Both the position numbers and the translations under genes were made by a program. A stretch of DNA of 64,000 bases from Minwuia thermotolerans (GTDB lineage: Bacteria; Pseudomonadota; Alphaproteobacteria; Minwuiales; Minwuiaceae): contig NZ_PIGG01000040.1 of the NCBI RefSeq assembly GCF_002924445.1, positions 62,001 to 126,000 on the forward strand, written 5' to 3'. Positions 19,111 to 28,744 of the stretch are shown in pieces (the stretch's first letter is position 1; each line of letters starts with the position of its first letter). The notes beneath the pieces were generated by a model. It did not search any database. It was not told the origin of the DNA and saw only the letters and a list, made by a program, of their open reading frames with translations.

Positions 19111-19866
19111 ATGAATCCCGTGGTCCTGATCCCCGCCCGCATGGCCTCCAGCCGCCTGCCGGGCAAGCCGCTCGCCGAGATTGCCGGCCTGCCGATGATC
19201 GTGCAGGTCTGGAAACGCGGCATGGAGGCCGACATCGGCCCCGTCCTGGTCGCCGCCGCCGAGGCGGAGATCGTGGAAGCGGTACGCGATGCCGGCGGCG
19301 AGGCGGTGCTGACCGATCCGGGCCATCCATCGGGCTCCGACCGCATCTTCGAGGCGCTGTGCCGCGCGGACCCGGACGGCCGCCATGATTCGGTGGTCAA
19401 CCTGCAGGGCGACCTGCCGGCCCTGGACCCGGCGACGATCCGCGCCGCGCTGAAGCCCCTGGAAGCGGACCCCTCGGTCGACATCGGCACGCTGGTGGCC
19501 GAGATCCACGACCCGGCGGAGCTGGACGACCCCAATGCGGTCAAGGTCGTCACCGCCTTTGCCGACGGCGCCCGAACCGCACGGGCGCTGTGGTTTACCC
19601 GGCTGCGCGCACCCGGCGGGGAGGGCCCGCACTGGCACCATATCGGCCTCTACGCCTATCGCCGGGCAGCGCTGGAGCGCTTCGTGAAGCTGCCGCCCAG
19701 CCCGCTGGAGAAGCGCGAGAAGCTGGAGCAGTTGCGCGCGCTGGAGCATGGCATGCGCATCGACGCTGCCCGCGTCGACACGATCCCGCTGGGCGTCGAC
19801 ACACCCGAGGACCTGGAGAAGACGCGCCGGCTGTTCGCCGAACGCGGCGGGCCAGCGCCCAAGTAA
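19111..19866 (+). CDS. kdsB: 3-deoxy-manno-octulosonate cytidylyltransferase (CMP-KDO synthetase)
   Basis: Activates KDO with CTP for lipopolysaccharide inner-core synthesis. The 251-residue protein opens with [18 protein letters not shown], the nucleotide-binding block of the family. It also shows the HPSGSDR motif, VNLQGD, and HIGLYAYRR with [14 protein letters not shown], all diagnostic for KdsB. Start ATG at 19111 is chosen over an upstream in-frame codon because the family begins at this point. It is divergent from the cytochrome c gene; a 7-bp inverted repeat (19056-19076) lies between them. Presence implies an LPS-bearing outer membrane. Confidence 0.96.
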   Translation: MNPVVLIPARMASSRLPGKPLAEIAGLPMIVQVWKRGMEADIGPVLVAAAEAEIVEAVRDAGGEAVLTDPGHPSGSDRIFEALCRADPDGRHDSVVNLQGDLPALDPATIRAALKPLEADPSVDIGTLVAEIHDPAELDDPNAVKVVTAFADGARTARALWFTRLRAPGGEGPHWHHIGLYAYRRAALERFVKLPPSPLEKREKLEQLRALEHGMRIDAARVDTIPLGVDTPEDLEKTRRLFAERGGPAPK

Positions 19867-19928
19867 TTGGACACCCCGCCCCTTCGCTGGTCTAATTTCC
19901 CGACAGGGCCAGCAAGGGAGGAGCGGCC

Positions 19929-20852
19929 ATGAAGTTCGGCATTTCGCTTCCGGTCCGCGGCGACGACGCCAATCCGGAGACCTTCGACCGTGTCGCCGAC
20001 AAGGCGGAAGCGGCGGGACTCGACGCGCTCTGGGCCAGCGACCATCTGGTCATGGCGCCGCCGAACAAGTCGAAATATCCCGGCACGCCCGACGGCAGCC
20101 TGCCGCCGGCATGGAAGCGTTACTACTATCAGCCCTTCAGCGTGCTGAACTACCTGGCCGGCCGCACGCGCAATGTCCGCCTGGGCACCAGCGTGCTGAT
20201 CCTGCCCATGCGCAACCCGCTGGAGGTCGCCGCCCAGGTGGCGGAGCTGGACCGGGTCAGCCGGGGCCGGGCCAACTTCGGCGTCGGCGTCGGCTGGTTC
20301 GAGGACGAGTACGACGCGCTGGGCTATCCGTTCCGCAAACGCGGCAAGCGCGCCAATGACGGCCTCGCCATCTGCCGCAAGCTCTGGACGGGCGAGCCGG
20401 CGGCGCACGAGAGCGAGTTCTACAGCTTTTCCGGCTGCGTGGTCGGCCCGACGCCCGTGCAGAAGCCGCATCCGCCGATCTACATTGGCGGCCACTCGCC
20501 GGGCGCGCTGAAGCGGGTGGCGAAGTACGGCGACGTCTGGCACCCGTTCCGGGTCACCGACGCCCAGGTGAAGGAGCTGCGCGGCGACCTGGCGAAGGCG
20601 CTGGAGGCGGAGGGGCGGTCCATCGACGACCTGCCGATCTGTCCCAAGGTGCCCCTGGTCTTCCAGGAGGAACGGACCCAGGACGGGCAATTACCGACCC
20701 AGGGACGGCCGCAGGATATCCTCGACGCGCTGCGCCGCTACGAGGACGCCGGCGCGACCGAGTTCTGCTTCGACATCGTGCCCGAAACGCCGGAGAACGC
20801 CGAAGTGATCATCGACCGCATCATGGACGAGATCCGGCCGAAATTCGCCTGA
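19929..20852 (+). CDS. LLM-class oxidoreductase (luciferase-like, F420/FMN type)
   Basis: A 307-residue TIM-barrel flavin or F420-dependent oxidoreductase. It opens MKFGISLPVRGDD, then has ALWASDHL, RLGTSVLILPMRNPLEVAAQ, and FGVGVGWFEDEYDALG, the canonical luciferase-like monooxygenase blocks. The later IYIGGHSPGALKRVAKYGDVW is typical of the F420-associated subgroup. The start is preceded by GGGAGGAG. The cofactor and substrate cannot be fixed from sequence. It converges with the acyl-CoA ligase gene. Confidence 0.9.
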   Translation: MKFGISLPVRGDDANPETFDRVADKAEAAGLDALWASDHLVMAPPNKSKYPGTPDGSLPPAWKRYYYQPFSVLNYLAGRTRNVRLGTSVLILPMRNPLEVAAQVAELDRVSRGRANFGVGVGWFEDEYDALGYPFRKRGKRANDGLAICRKLWTGEPAAHESEFYSFSGCVVGPTPVQKPHPPIYIGGHSPGALKRVAKYGDVWHPFRVTDAQVKELRGDLAKALEAEGRSIDDLPICPKVPLVFQEERTQDGQLPTQGRPQDILDALRRYEDAGATEFCFDIVPETPENAEVIIDRIMDEIRPKFA

Positions 20853-20921
20853 CGGGCACGGCCCGGCGGCCTGCCGACCGCGCGGGCCTTCATGCCGAAG
20901 AGAACCCGCCGCGCCGGGCGA

Positions 20922-22580
20922 TCACGACAACTGCTGACGCAGCTTGTACTTCAGGATCTTGCCGCCGACGGTGGTGGGGAACGCGTCGACGGCGACGATG
21001 CGCTTCGGCGTCTCGAAGCCGGCCAGACGCTCCCGGGCGAACGCGATGAGTTCCTTCTCGTCCAGTTGTTTTCCCTTCGCCGCGATGATGCAGGCCGTGA
21101 CGGCCTCCCCCCAGCGGTCGTCCGGCAGGCCGATCACGGCGGCGCGTTCCACCGCCGGATGCTGCTGCAGCACCGCCTCGACGCGGATCGAGGAGACGTT
21201 CTCGCCGCCGGACTTCACGATGTCCTTGTAGCGGTCGACCATGATGCGGTGCTCCTGCTCGGCGTCGTAGGCGAAGCTGTCGCCGCCGTGGAACCAGCCG
21301 CCCCGCAGGGCCTCGGCCGTCGCCTCGGGGTCGCGGTAATAGCCCGAGAACATGGCCGGCGAACGATAGACCGCCTCGCCCGCCTCGAAGGGCTTGCCGC
21401 GCAGATCGTTGCCGTCCTCGTCCATCACCGTCGACGCCATGATCGGCGCCGGCTTGCCGACATGGTTGCGGCCGGGCGAGGTGCGGTGAAACAGATCCAG
21501 GTTCCGGTCGATGGGGAAGCGGTGGCAGGGCACGATCTCCGTCTGGCCCAGCATCTGGTAGATCTTCACGTCGGGCGCGCAGAGATCGCGGAAGGCCTTG
21601 ACCGAACCCGGCGCCATCGCCGCCCAGCCGTAGAACATGAGCTTCATCGCCGACAGGTCGTAGGCGCGCGGCGTCTCGTGGACGGCGGCGACCATGCTTT
21701 CGACGAATTGCGGCGAGCCGCCGAAGAGCGTCGTCACCCGCTCCGTCGAACAGAGACTGGCCATCGGATGGCCTTCCGGGGTCCGGCCGATCACCGCCGT
21801 ACCGCCCGAGAAGAGCGCCGGAAAAATGCAGATGTGGTCGCCGATGTGGAAGACCATCGGCGTGAACACGCCCAGGCGCATGTCGCTTTCGTGCTCGAGG
21901 CCCCGGCTGAGCGCGACCGCGCCGTCCATGGCGCACAGATAGGTGTAGGTGTGGGAAATCATCACCGCCTTCGGCGCGGCGGTCGTGCCGGAAGTGAACA
22001 GGATTTCCCAGATGTCGTCGCCGTGGATGGTGACGTCGGGTTCCCCGGCGGACTGCCGGTCGACGAACGTGTCGTAATCCGGAACCGCGCCGTCCCTGTC
22101 CCCGCCGATGATGACGACAGGCTCCGCGCCGGCCGCGGTGAACGCGCCGCCCAGCTTCTCCCACAGCGGCGCGTCGACGATGGCGTGGCGCGCCTCGACC
22201 CGCTGCAGCGCATCGGTGATCACGTCCGGCGCCATCATGGCGTTGACCGGCGCGGCGACCAGCCCGGCCTTGGCGATGGCGATTTTCGACAGCCAGCCCT
22301 CGACCGAATTGTCGCAGAGCATCGCGATCCGGCTTGCCGGCTCCAGCCCCAGCGCCAGAAGGCCGTTGGCCATGCGGTTTATCAGTTCGTTGGCGCGGGC
22401 ATAGGTGACGCGCGCGTTCTCCGGATTCACCGTGGCGTCCGGCCCGGCGACGATCGCCAGCTTGTCCGGGTCGTTCCAGGTATAGCGTTCGATGACGTCG
22501 CCGACGGAAACCCGGTTCCATCGCCGGTCGTTGCGCCGATTGTGGAAATTCTCGACGTCGAGGCCGAAATCGTCGGTCAT
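20922..22580 (-). CDS. AMP-dependent acyl-CoA synthetase
   Basis: A 552-residue adenylating ligase. The core motifs are LFTSGTTAAPKAVMISH (P-loop-like, with Ala in place of the usual Gly before the Pro-Lys), the QTE adenylate motif in MLGQTEIVP, WFHGGDSF, and the hinge and C-terminal lysine region (DRYKDIVKSGGENVSS, VGGKILKYKLR). It should activate a carboxylate to an acyl-CoA via an acyl-adenylate; chain length is not predictable. It diverges from an enoyl-CoA hydratase gene 106 bp away, consistent with fatty or aromatic acid breakdown. Confidence 0.93.
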   Translation of the reverse strand: MTDDFGLDVENFHNRRNDRRWNRVSVGDVIERYTWNDPDKLAIVAGPDATVNPENARVTYARANELINRMANGLLALGLEPASRIAMLCDNSVEGWLSKIAIAKAGLVAAPVNAMMAPDVITDALQRVEARHAIVDAPLWEKLGGAFTAAGAEPVVIIGGDRDGAVPDYDTFVDRQSAGEPDVTIHGDDIWEILFTSGTTAAPKAVMISHTYTYLCAMDGAVALSRGLEHESDMRLGVFTPMVFHIGDHICIFPALFSGGTAVIGRTPEGHPMASLCSTERVTTLFGGSPQFVESMVAAVHETPRAYDLSAMKLMFYGWAAMAPGSVKAFRDLCAPDVKIYQMLGQTEIVPCHRFPIDRNLDLFHRTSPGRNHVGKPAPIMASTVMDEDGNDLRGKPFEAGEAVYRSPAMFSGYYRDPEATAEALRGGWFHGGDSFAYDAEQEHRIMVDRYKDIVKSGGENVSSIRVEAVLQQHPAVERAAVIGLPDDRWGEAVTACIIAAKGKQLDEKELIAFARERLAGFETPKRIVAVDAFPTTVGGKILKYKLRQQLS

Positions 22581-22686
22581 GGCGTCCTCCCCAAGATGCC
22601 TGTGGCGCCAAGACTATGCCGGACTTGCCTTCGCGCCAACGGGCAGCAGATCAGGGTCGGGCCGAACGGGGAGAGGAAGAACCGGA

Positions 22687-23355
22687 ATGATCGTGAACAC
22701 CGAAATCACCGACGGCGTCGCCGTCATCACAATGGACGACGGCAAGGCGAACGCCATCGGCCACGAGATGCTGGACGCGCTGGAGCCGGCGCTGGCGAAG
22801 GCGGCGGAGACCGCCCGGGCCGTGGTCCTCACCGGACGCAAGGGCGTCTTCTGCGGCGGCTTCGATCTGAAGACGATGCAGGGCGCGACGCCCGACGAGG
22901 TGGACCGCCTGGTGCGGCGCGGCGGGCGGATGATCCAGACCCTCTACGGCTATCCGAAGCCGCTGGTGGCCGCGGCGAGCGGACACGGCATCGCGCTCGG
23001 CGCGCTGATGCTGCTGGCCTGCGACACGCGCGTGGGCGCGGGCGGCGACTTCAGATACGGCCTGAACGAGACGGCGATCGGCCTCGAACTGCCCGTGTTC
23101 GGGCTGGCGCTGGCGCGCGACCGGCTGGCGCAGGCAGAGATGACCCCGGCGGTGATCCAGGCCCGGCTCTATGACGCGGCGGGCGCAGTGGCCGCCGGCT
23201 ATCTGGACGAGGCCGCGGCCCCGGACGCCGTCATCGGCCGCGCGGTCGAGATAGCGAAGGCGCTCGGCGAGCTCCCGTCGGCGACCTATCACGCGACCAA
23301 GATCAACTGCCGCCGCGAGACCATGAACACCATCGCGGCCAGCCTGGCGGATTGA
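22687..23355 (+). CDS. Enoyl-CoA hydratase/isomerase family protein
   Basis: A 222-residue crotonase-fold protein. It shows ITMDDGKANAIG, the oxyanion-hole region FCGGFDLKTM, and SGHGIALGALMLLACDTRVGA. It is shorter than typical 255-residue hydratases and has LNETAIGLELP, lacking the usual pair of catalytic Glu in their standard context, so it may be an isomerase or hydrolase subtype. The start ATG at 22687 is preceded by GGGGAGAGGAAG. It is divergent from the acyl-CoA ligase gene. Confidence 0.9.
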   Translation: MIVNTEITDGVAVITMDDGKANAIGHEMLDALEPALAKAAETARAVVLTGRKGVFCGGFDLKTMQGATPDEVDRLVRRGGRMIQTLYGYPKPLVAAASGHGIALGALMLLACDTRVGAGGDFRYGLNETAIGLELPVFGLALARDRLAQAEMTPAVIQARLYDAAGAVAAGYLDEAAAPDAVIGRAVEIAKALGELPSATYHATKINCRRETMNTIAASLAD

Positions 23356-23410
23356 CGGCGGGGCCTGAGTCCCGCGCGGCGCGGAGACCCGCACGGCGCA
23401 ATTGAAGGAG

Positions 23411-24214
23411 TCAGTCCCGCACCGTATGCGCGTGATTGAGGGGGCCGTGGCCGGAGCCATAGCCCGGCGCGGTGCGGATCGCCTCCAGCACATAGGCCCG
23501 GGCGCGCTCGACCGCCGCCCGAAGCGGCATTCCCTGCGCCAGCCCTGTGGCGATGGCCGAGGCGGTGGTGCAGCCGGTGCCGTGAGTGTGCGGCGTGTCG
23601 ATGCGCCTGCCCTCGAAGACTTCGAAGCCGTCGGCGGTAGCCAGCAGATCCGTCAGCCGCGCGCCCTTCAGGTGCCCGCCCTTCAGCAGCACCGCCTTCG
23701 GCCCGAAGCCGAGCAGCCGCTCGGCGGCGCGCTTCATGGCGTCGAGATCCTCGATGGGCATATCGGCCAGCACCGCGGCCTCCGGCAGGTTGGGCGTCAG
23801 CACGTCGGCGCGGGGCAGAAGCTCGGCAATGACCACGTCGGTGGTGTCCGCATCGAGCAGGCGCGCGCCGCCCTTGGCGACCATGACCGGATCGACCACG
23901 ACCAGTGCGCCCTTGCCGTGATCGTCGATGCAGCGGACCACCGTCTCGATCACCGCGCGCTTGTGCAGCATGCCCGTCTTGATCGCGTCGACGCCGATGT
24001 CGGCGACGGTCAGCCGGAACTGCTCGGCGATGAAGTCGACGGGAATCTCGTGGATGGCGTGAACGGTGTGGGTGTCCTGCGCCGTCAGCGCGGTAATCGC
24101 CGTCGCCGCGTAGCCGCCCAGCGCGGTCACGGTCTTGATGTCGGCCTGGATGCCGGCGCCGCCGCCCGAATCCGAGCCGGCGGCGATCAGCACGCGTCCC
24201 TTCATCGCCGTCAT
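23411..24214 (-). CDS. thiD: Hydroxymethylpyrimidine/phosphomethylpyrimidine kinase
   Basis: Phosphorylates HMP and HMP-P in thiamine synthesis. The 267-residue ribokinase-fold protein has [18 protein letters not shown] near the N-terminus, [22 protein letters not shown], and the anion hole [14 protein letters not shown]. Start ATG at 24214 overlaps the glmM stop (ATGA), so it is the last gene of a folP-glmM-thiD unit. The C-terminal [11 protein letters not shown] is typical. Confidence 0.96.
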   Translation of the reverse strand: MTAMKGRVLIAAGSDSGGGAGIQADIKTVTALGGYAATAITALTAQDTHTVHAIHEIPVDFIAEQFRLTVADIGVDAIKTGMLHKRAVIETVVRCIDDHGKGALVVVDPVMVAKGGARLLDADTTDVVIAELLPRADVLTPNLPEAAVLADMPIEDLDAMKRAAERLLGFGPKAVLLKGGHLKGARLTDLLATADGFEVFEGRRIDTPHTHGTGCTTASAIATGLAQGMPLRAAVERARAYVLEAIRTAPGYGSGHGPLNHAHTVRD

Positions 24215-25566
24215 TCGTCGCTCGCTGCGGCGCGGGTGACGGCCTCCGCGATGTCGTCGACGATCTCGCGGATCACCGCCTCGTCCTCGCCCTCGCCCAT
24301 GACGCGGATCAGCGGCTCGGTGCCCGACTTGCGGATCAGCAGCCGCCCCGTCGCGCCCAGGCGCTTCTCGCCATCGGCAATGGCCTGCTTGACCTTCGGA
24401 TGCTCCAGCGGCGCGCCCTTGCCGAAGCGCACGTTCTTCAGGATCTGCGGCAGCGGGTCGAACAGGCGCACGGCCTCGGAGACCGGCTTGCCGCCCTCGG
24501 CGATCACCGCCAGCGCCTGCAGCGCCGCCAGGGTGCCGTCGCCGGTGGTGGCGTAGTCGCTCAGCACGATGTGGCCCGACTGCTCGCCGCCGACATTGTA
24601 GCCGTCGGCGCGCATGCGTTCGACGACATAGCGGTCGCCGACCTTGGTGCGGATCATCTGCAGGCCGAGGCCGTTCAGATAGCGTTCCAGTCCCATGTTC
24701 GACATCACGGTGGTGACCACGCCGCCGCCGCGCAACCGCTCCTCCTCGGCCCAGCGGCTGGCGATCAGCGCCATCAGCCGGTCGCCGTCGACCTCCCGGC
24801 CACGCTCGTCGACCATGATCATGCGATCGGCGTCGCCGTCGAGCGCGATGCCGACATCCGCCCCCAGCTTCACCACCTTCTCGCGCAGCATCGCGGTGTT
24901 GGTCGAGCCGCAGCCATCGTTGATGTTGAAACCGTTGGGCTTGTCGCCGATGGCGATGACGTCGGCCTCGAGCTCCCAGAGCGCGGTCGGCGCGACCTTG
25001 TAGGCGGCGCCATTGGCGCAATCGATGACGATCTTCAGCCCGTTCAGGCGCTTGCCGCGCGGGAAGGTGCTTTTCACGAACTCGATATAGCGCCCGCCGG
25101 CGTCATCCAGCCGCTGGGCGCGGCCCAGGTCCCGCGGCTTGGCCAGGCGTCCGCGCACGCCGTTGTCCATGCCCGCCTCGATCTCCGCCTCGGTCTCGTC
25201 GGATAGCTTGAAGCCGTCCGGCCCGAACAGCTTGATGCCGTTGTCATGGAACGGATTGTGGGAGGCCGAGATCATCACGCCCAGATCGGCGCGCAGGCTG
25301 CGGGTGAGAATGGCGATGGCCGGTGTCGGCAGGGGGCCGACCATGACCACGTCCATGCCGACCGAGGTGAAGCCGGCGGCCAGGGCGGGCTCCAGCATGT
25401 AGCCGGACAGGCGCGTGTCCTTGCCGATCACCACCCGGTGGCGGTGATTGCCGCGCATGAAGACCCGGCCCGCCGCCAGCCCGACCGAGAGCGCCCGCTC
25501 CGCCGTCATCGGCTCGTCATTGGCCCGGCCCCGGATGCCGTCGGTGCCGAAGTACTTCCGCCCCAT
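24211..25566 (-). CDS. glmM: Phosphoglucosamine mutase
   Basis: Converts glucosamine-6-phosphate to glucosamine-1-phosphate for peptidoglycan and LPS precursors. The 451-residue protein starts [12 protein letters not shown] and carries the phosphoserine motif ISASHNP with Ser102, the same number as in Escherichia coli GlmM. It also has the Mg loop DGDADR, GGEQSGH, and the phosphate-binding [12 protein letters not shown]. It lies 31 bp after folP and overlaps thiD. The folP-glmM pairing is conserved in many proteobacteria, usually behind ftsH, which is absent here. Confidence 0.97.
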   Translation of the reverse strand: MGRKYFGTDGIRGRANDEPMTAERALSVGLAAGRVFMRGNHRHRVVIGKDTRLSGYMLEPALAAGFTSVGMDVVMVGPLPTPAIAILTRSLRADLGVMISASHNPFHDNGIKLFGPDGFKLSDETEAEIEAGMDNGVRGRLAKPRDLGRAQRLDDAGGRYIEFVKSTFPRGKRLNGLKIVIDCANGAAYKVAPTALWELEADVIAIGDKPNGFNINDGCGSTNTAMLREKVVKLGADVGIALDGDADRMIMVDERGREVDGDRLMALIASRWAEEERLRGGGVVTTVMSNMGLERYLNGLGLQMIRTKVGDRYVVERMRADGYNVGGEQSGHIVLSDYATTGDGTLAALQALAVIAEGGKPVSEAVRLFDPLPQILKNVRFGKGAPLEHPKVKQAIADGEKRLGATGRLLIRKSGTEPLIRVMGEGEDEAVIREIVDDIAEAVTRAAASDE

Positions 25567-25597
25567 GTTCCCTCCGATCGCTCGCTGGTGCCCCGCC

Positions 25598-26440
25598 TTA
25601 TCGATCAGACGGCGGCGGATGTCCATTGCGCGCGGCGTGGAAGACGGCGAGCGCCTGGACGGTTTCGGCCACGTCGTGAACCCGCAGGATGTCGGCCCCG
25701 CCGGCGGCGGCGGCCAGCGCTGCACCGATCGAGCCGCCGAGACGCCGGTCGGCCTGCTTCACGCCGGTCAGCCAGCCGATGAAGCCCTTGCGGCTGGCGC
25801 CCACCAGCAGCCGCACGCCGAGTTCGCGGAAGCGCGGCAGCGCCGCCATCAGCTCCAGGTTCTGACGGAAGGTCTTGCCGAAACCGATGCCGGGATCGGC
25901 GACGATGCGGCGGCGCTCGATGCCCGCCGCCGCGCAGGCGGCGATGCGCGCCTCCAGATAGCTCAGCACCTCGGCGGCGACGTCGTCATAGGTCGGGTTC
26001 TCCTGCATGTCCTCGGGCAGACCCTTCGCGTGCATCAGCACCACCTCGCAGGATGCGCCGGCGATCACGTCCAGCGCGGCCGCATCGAAGGTGAGCGCGC
26101 TGACGTCGTTGATCATCGGCGCGCCGAGCGCGAGGGCGCGGCGCATGATCTCCGCCTTGCGGGTGTCGACGGAGACCGGCGCCCCTTCGGCAAGCAGGAC
26201 TTCCAGCACGGGCGCGAGGCGCCGCCACTCCTCCTCCAGCGGGATCTCCGCGGCGCCGGGCCGGGTCGATTCCGCGCCGATGTCGACGAACGCCGCGCCG
26301 TCGGCAAGGTGCCGCCGGGCCAGCCCGATGGCCGCCGCCGGCGCCGCGGCGCGGCCGCCGTCGGAAAAGCTGTCGGGGGTCACGTTGACGATGCCCATGA
26401 CGGCCGGCGGGGCCGCGGCCTCGGACGCTGTCGGATGCAT
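25598..26440 (-). CDS. folP: Dihydropteroate synthase
   Basis: Joins the pterin pyrophosphate to p-aminobenzoate in folate synthesis. The 280-residue TIM-barrel protein has the two family signatures: [14 protein letters not shown] (near residue 16) and [11 protein letters not shown]. It also has [16 protein letters not shown] and GASRKGFIG. It begins 15 bp after the upstream cyclase stop, so it is probably on the same transcript as the coiled-coil/cyclase pair. Confidence 0.97.
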   Translation of the reverse strand: MHPTASEAAAPPAVMGIVNVTPDSFSDGGRAAAPAAAIGLARRHLADGAAFVDIGAESTRPGAAEIPLEEEWRRLAPVLEVLLAEGAPVSVDTRKAEIMRRALALGAPMINDVSALTFDAAALDVIAGASCEVVLMHAKGLPEDMQENPTYDDVAAEVLSYLEARIAACAAAGIERRRIVADPGIGFGKTFRQNLELMAALPRFRELGVRLLVGASRKGFIGWLTGVKQADRRLGGSIGAALAAAAGGADILRVHDVAETVQALAVFHAARNGHPPPSDR

Positions 26441-26455
26441 GACGATGGCGGCGCG

Positions 26456-28744
26456 CTATTTCTCGGTCATGATCCAGACGCCGTCCCAGTCGTCGCCGGG
26501 CGGCGCCTTCTTCATCAGTTCGCAGCGCTCGATGTACATGTTGCCGAGCTTGTCGGTCTCGTTCGCCTTCAGCGCTTCCCTGAAATAGCCGGTGGCGCGG
26601 TCCCATTCCTGCTTGCGGTACTGCTTGACGCCTTCATTGAAGTTGCCGAGCACGTCCATCAGGTTCGGGAAGGTCTCGTCGGTGTGGTAGTCGAGGCATT
26701 CGAACACGCCGACCGGCTTGGTCTTGCCCTTCACCACCACCTTGTCGACTTCGCGCAGGCGGTAGACGCCCTTCAGCTTGGCGACGGTGTATTCCGACAG
26801 CAGGATGCGGGCGTTGTATTGCTTGCACGCGCTCTCCAGCCGCGCGGCGAGGTTCACGCCGTCGCCGATCATGGTGTAGTCCATGCGCTTCTTGGAGCCG
26901 ATATTGCCGGCGACGATGGAATCGGTGTTGAGCCCCAGCCCCATGTCGACGGCCATCTCGCCCCGGGCCTCGCGCTGCCTGTTCCAGTCCCACAGCGTCT
27001 TGATCATGTTGATGCCGGCGCGGAGCCCCCGGTCCTCGTCGTCCTCATGGGGCAGCGGAATGCCGAAGGCCGCCATGATCGCGTCGCCGATGAACTTGTC
27101 GAGCATGCCGCCCTGGTCGGAGATGCAGTCGACCATCAGTTCGAAATAGTCGTTGAGCAGCGCCACGGTGCCCTGGGCGCCCAGCTTCTCGGTGATGGTG
27201 GTGAAGCTGCGCACGTCGGAGAACAGCACCGTCGCGATGGTGTCCTTGCCGCCCAGGATGTCGTCCTGGTTGCCGCCGGCCAGCATCTGGTCGGCCAGGC
27301 CCGGATCCATGTAGCGCGACAGCGTCGACCTGGCGCGCTTGGCGTCGGAGATATCCTCGATCATGACCAGCGTGCCGAGCGAGGCCCCCTCGCCCGACTG
27401 CATGGGCAGAACGGTCACGTTCACGGACGCCTTCTCGTCACCGATCTTGAGTTCGGTGTCGAGCATGCTTTCGCCCTCGTCGGTCTCGGCGACGCGGGCG
27501 ATCTTGTCGACCAGCCACTGGTTCTGCTCGCCGAACACCTCCTCGGGCTTCTTGCCCAGGATGTCCTTGGCCGAGGTACGCATGATGCGCGCGCCGGCGG
27601 CGTTGCAGGTCTTGTTCTCGCCATCCTCGTCGAAGGTGATCACGCCGTTCGACATCGATTGCAGCATGGACTCGTTGTAGTTCTTCATCGCCTGGACATC
27701 GCCGAACAGCTTGGCGTTCTCCAGGCCGATGGCGATCTGCGCGGTGAAGGCCTTCAGCCGGCTCTCGTCGTCGCTGGTGAAGGGCCCGCCCTTCTTGTTC
27801 AGCGCCTGGGTCACGCCGATCACCTTGCCGGCCTTGTTGACCACGGGCACGCACAGGATCGAGCGGGTGAAGAAGCCCGTCTGCTTGTCGAAGCCCGGAT
27901 TGAAGCGCAGGTCGGCATAGGCATAGGGGATATTCACCGTATCGCCGGAGGTGAACACCGCGCCGGCGATGCCGAGATGGTTCGGCAGCCGGATCTCGAC
28001 CGAATCCAGCCCCTCCCCCACATGGCTGAACAGCTCGTTGGTCTTCTCGTCGTTGATGAACAGCGTCGAGCGTTCCGCGTCCAGCATTCGCGTCGCCTCC
28101 GACATCACCCGCTGCAGCAGGCGCGTCAGTTCGAGTTCGGAGGTCATGTCGGAAACGATGTTGAGGAACTCGATCTCGCGCTGGCGCGTCGTTTCCATGC
28201 GCTCGACGAGCTGCATCGACTGCAGGGTGATGGCGCACTGGGTGGTCATGCCCTCCAGCACGGTCAGGTCCATCTCCGTGAACTGGCCTTCCTTCTTGTT
28301 CAGCACCTGGGCGACGCCGATCACCTCACCCTTGGCGTTGCGCACGGGCGCGGCGAGGATCGACTTGGTGGTGAAGCCGGTCTCGGCGTCGACGTCGCGG
28401 TTGAAGCGTTCGTCATTGTAGGCGTCGTGAATGATCTGGCCTTCGCCCGACTGGAAGGTGTGACCGGCGATGCCGACATTGTCCAGAATGCGGATCTCGT
28501 GACGCTTGAGGCCCTGGGCGACGCGGGAGAACAGTTCGCCCGTCATCGCATCGTGCAGGAACAGGGTGCCGCGCTCGGCCTTGGTCTCGGCGACCGCGAC
28601 GCTGACCAGCGTGTCGAGCACGGCGTCCAGCGTGTCCAGCGCGGCGACCTGGCGGGAAACGTCGAGCAGCATCTGCAGCTGCTTGATGTGCTCGGATTGC
28701 GAAAGGTTCTGGTTCTTTCGCGTGCCGCGCGGGTTCTCATACAT
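26456..28744 (-). CDS. Class III adenylate/guanylate cyclase with two GAF domains and a PAS domain
   Basis: A soluble 762-residue cyclase. Two GAF domains (about residues 38-185 and 210-360) share the GHTFQSGE/GAVFTSGD pattern and the IGVxQxLNKKxG strand; a PAS domain follows (about 365-480). The catalytic domain has metal-binding Asp510 (SDVRSF) and Asp554 (KFIGDAIM), Lys next to the second site, and the Thr and Arg of MIGDGVNLAARLE. Lys/Thr favours ATP, so cAMP is the likely product. A TPR-like helical pair follows, and the protein ends PPGDDWDGVWIMTEK, the same kind of tail as in the CHASE2 cyclase at 54.5-56.8 kb. It overlaps the coiled-coil gene by 8 bp and precedes folP by 15 bp. Confidence 0.93.
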   Translation of the reverse strand: MYENPRGTRKNQNLSQSEHIKQLQMLLDVSRQVAALDTLDAVLDTLVSVAVAETKAERGTLFLHDAMTGELFSRVAQGLKRHEIRILDNVGIAGHTFQSGEGQIIHDAYNDERFNRDVDAETGFTTKSILAAPVRNAKGEVIGVAQVLNKKEGQFTEMDLTVLEGMTTQCAITLQSMQLVERMETTRQREIEFLNIVSDMTSELELTRLLQRVMSEATRMLDAERSTLFINDEKTNELFSHVGEGLDSVEIRLPNHLGIAGAVFTSGDTVNIPYAYADLRFNPGFDKQTGFFTRSILCVPVVNKAGKVIGVTQALNKKGGPFTSDDESRLKAFTAQIAIGLENAKLFGDVQAMKNYNESMLQSMSNGVITFDEDGENKTCNAAGARIMRTSAKDILGKKPEEVFGEQNQWLVDKIARVAETDEGESMLDTELKIGDEKASVNVTVLPMQSGEGASLGTLVMIEDISDAKRARSTLSRYMDPGLADQMLAGGNQDDILGGKDTIATVLFSDVRSFTTITEKLGAQGTVALLNDYFELMVDCISDQGGMLDKFIGDAIMAAFGIPLPHEDDEDRGLRAGINMIKTLWDWNRQREARGEMAVDMGLGLNTDSIVAGNIGSKKRMDYTMIGDGVNLAARLESACKQYNARILLSEYTVAKLKGVYRLREVDKVVVKGKTKPVGVFECLDYHTDETFPNLMDVLGNFNEGVKQYRKQEWDRATGYFREALKANETDKLGNMYIERCELMKKAPPGDDWDGVWIMTEK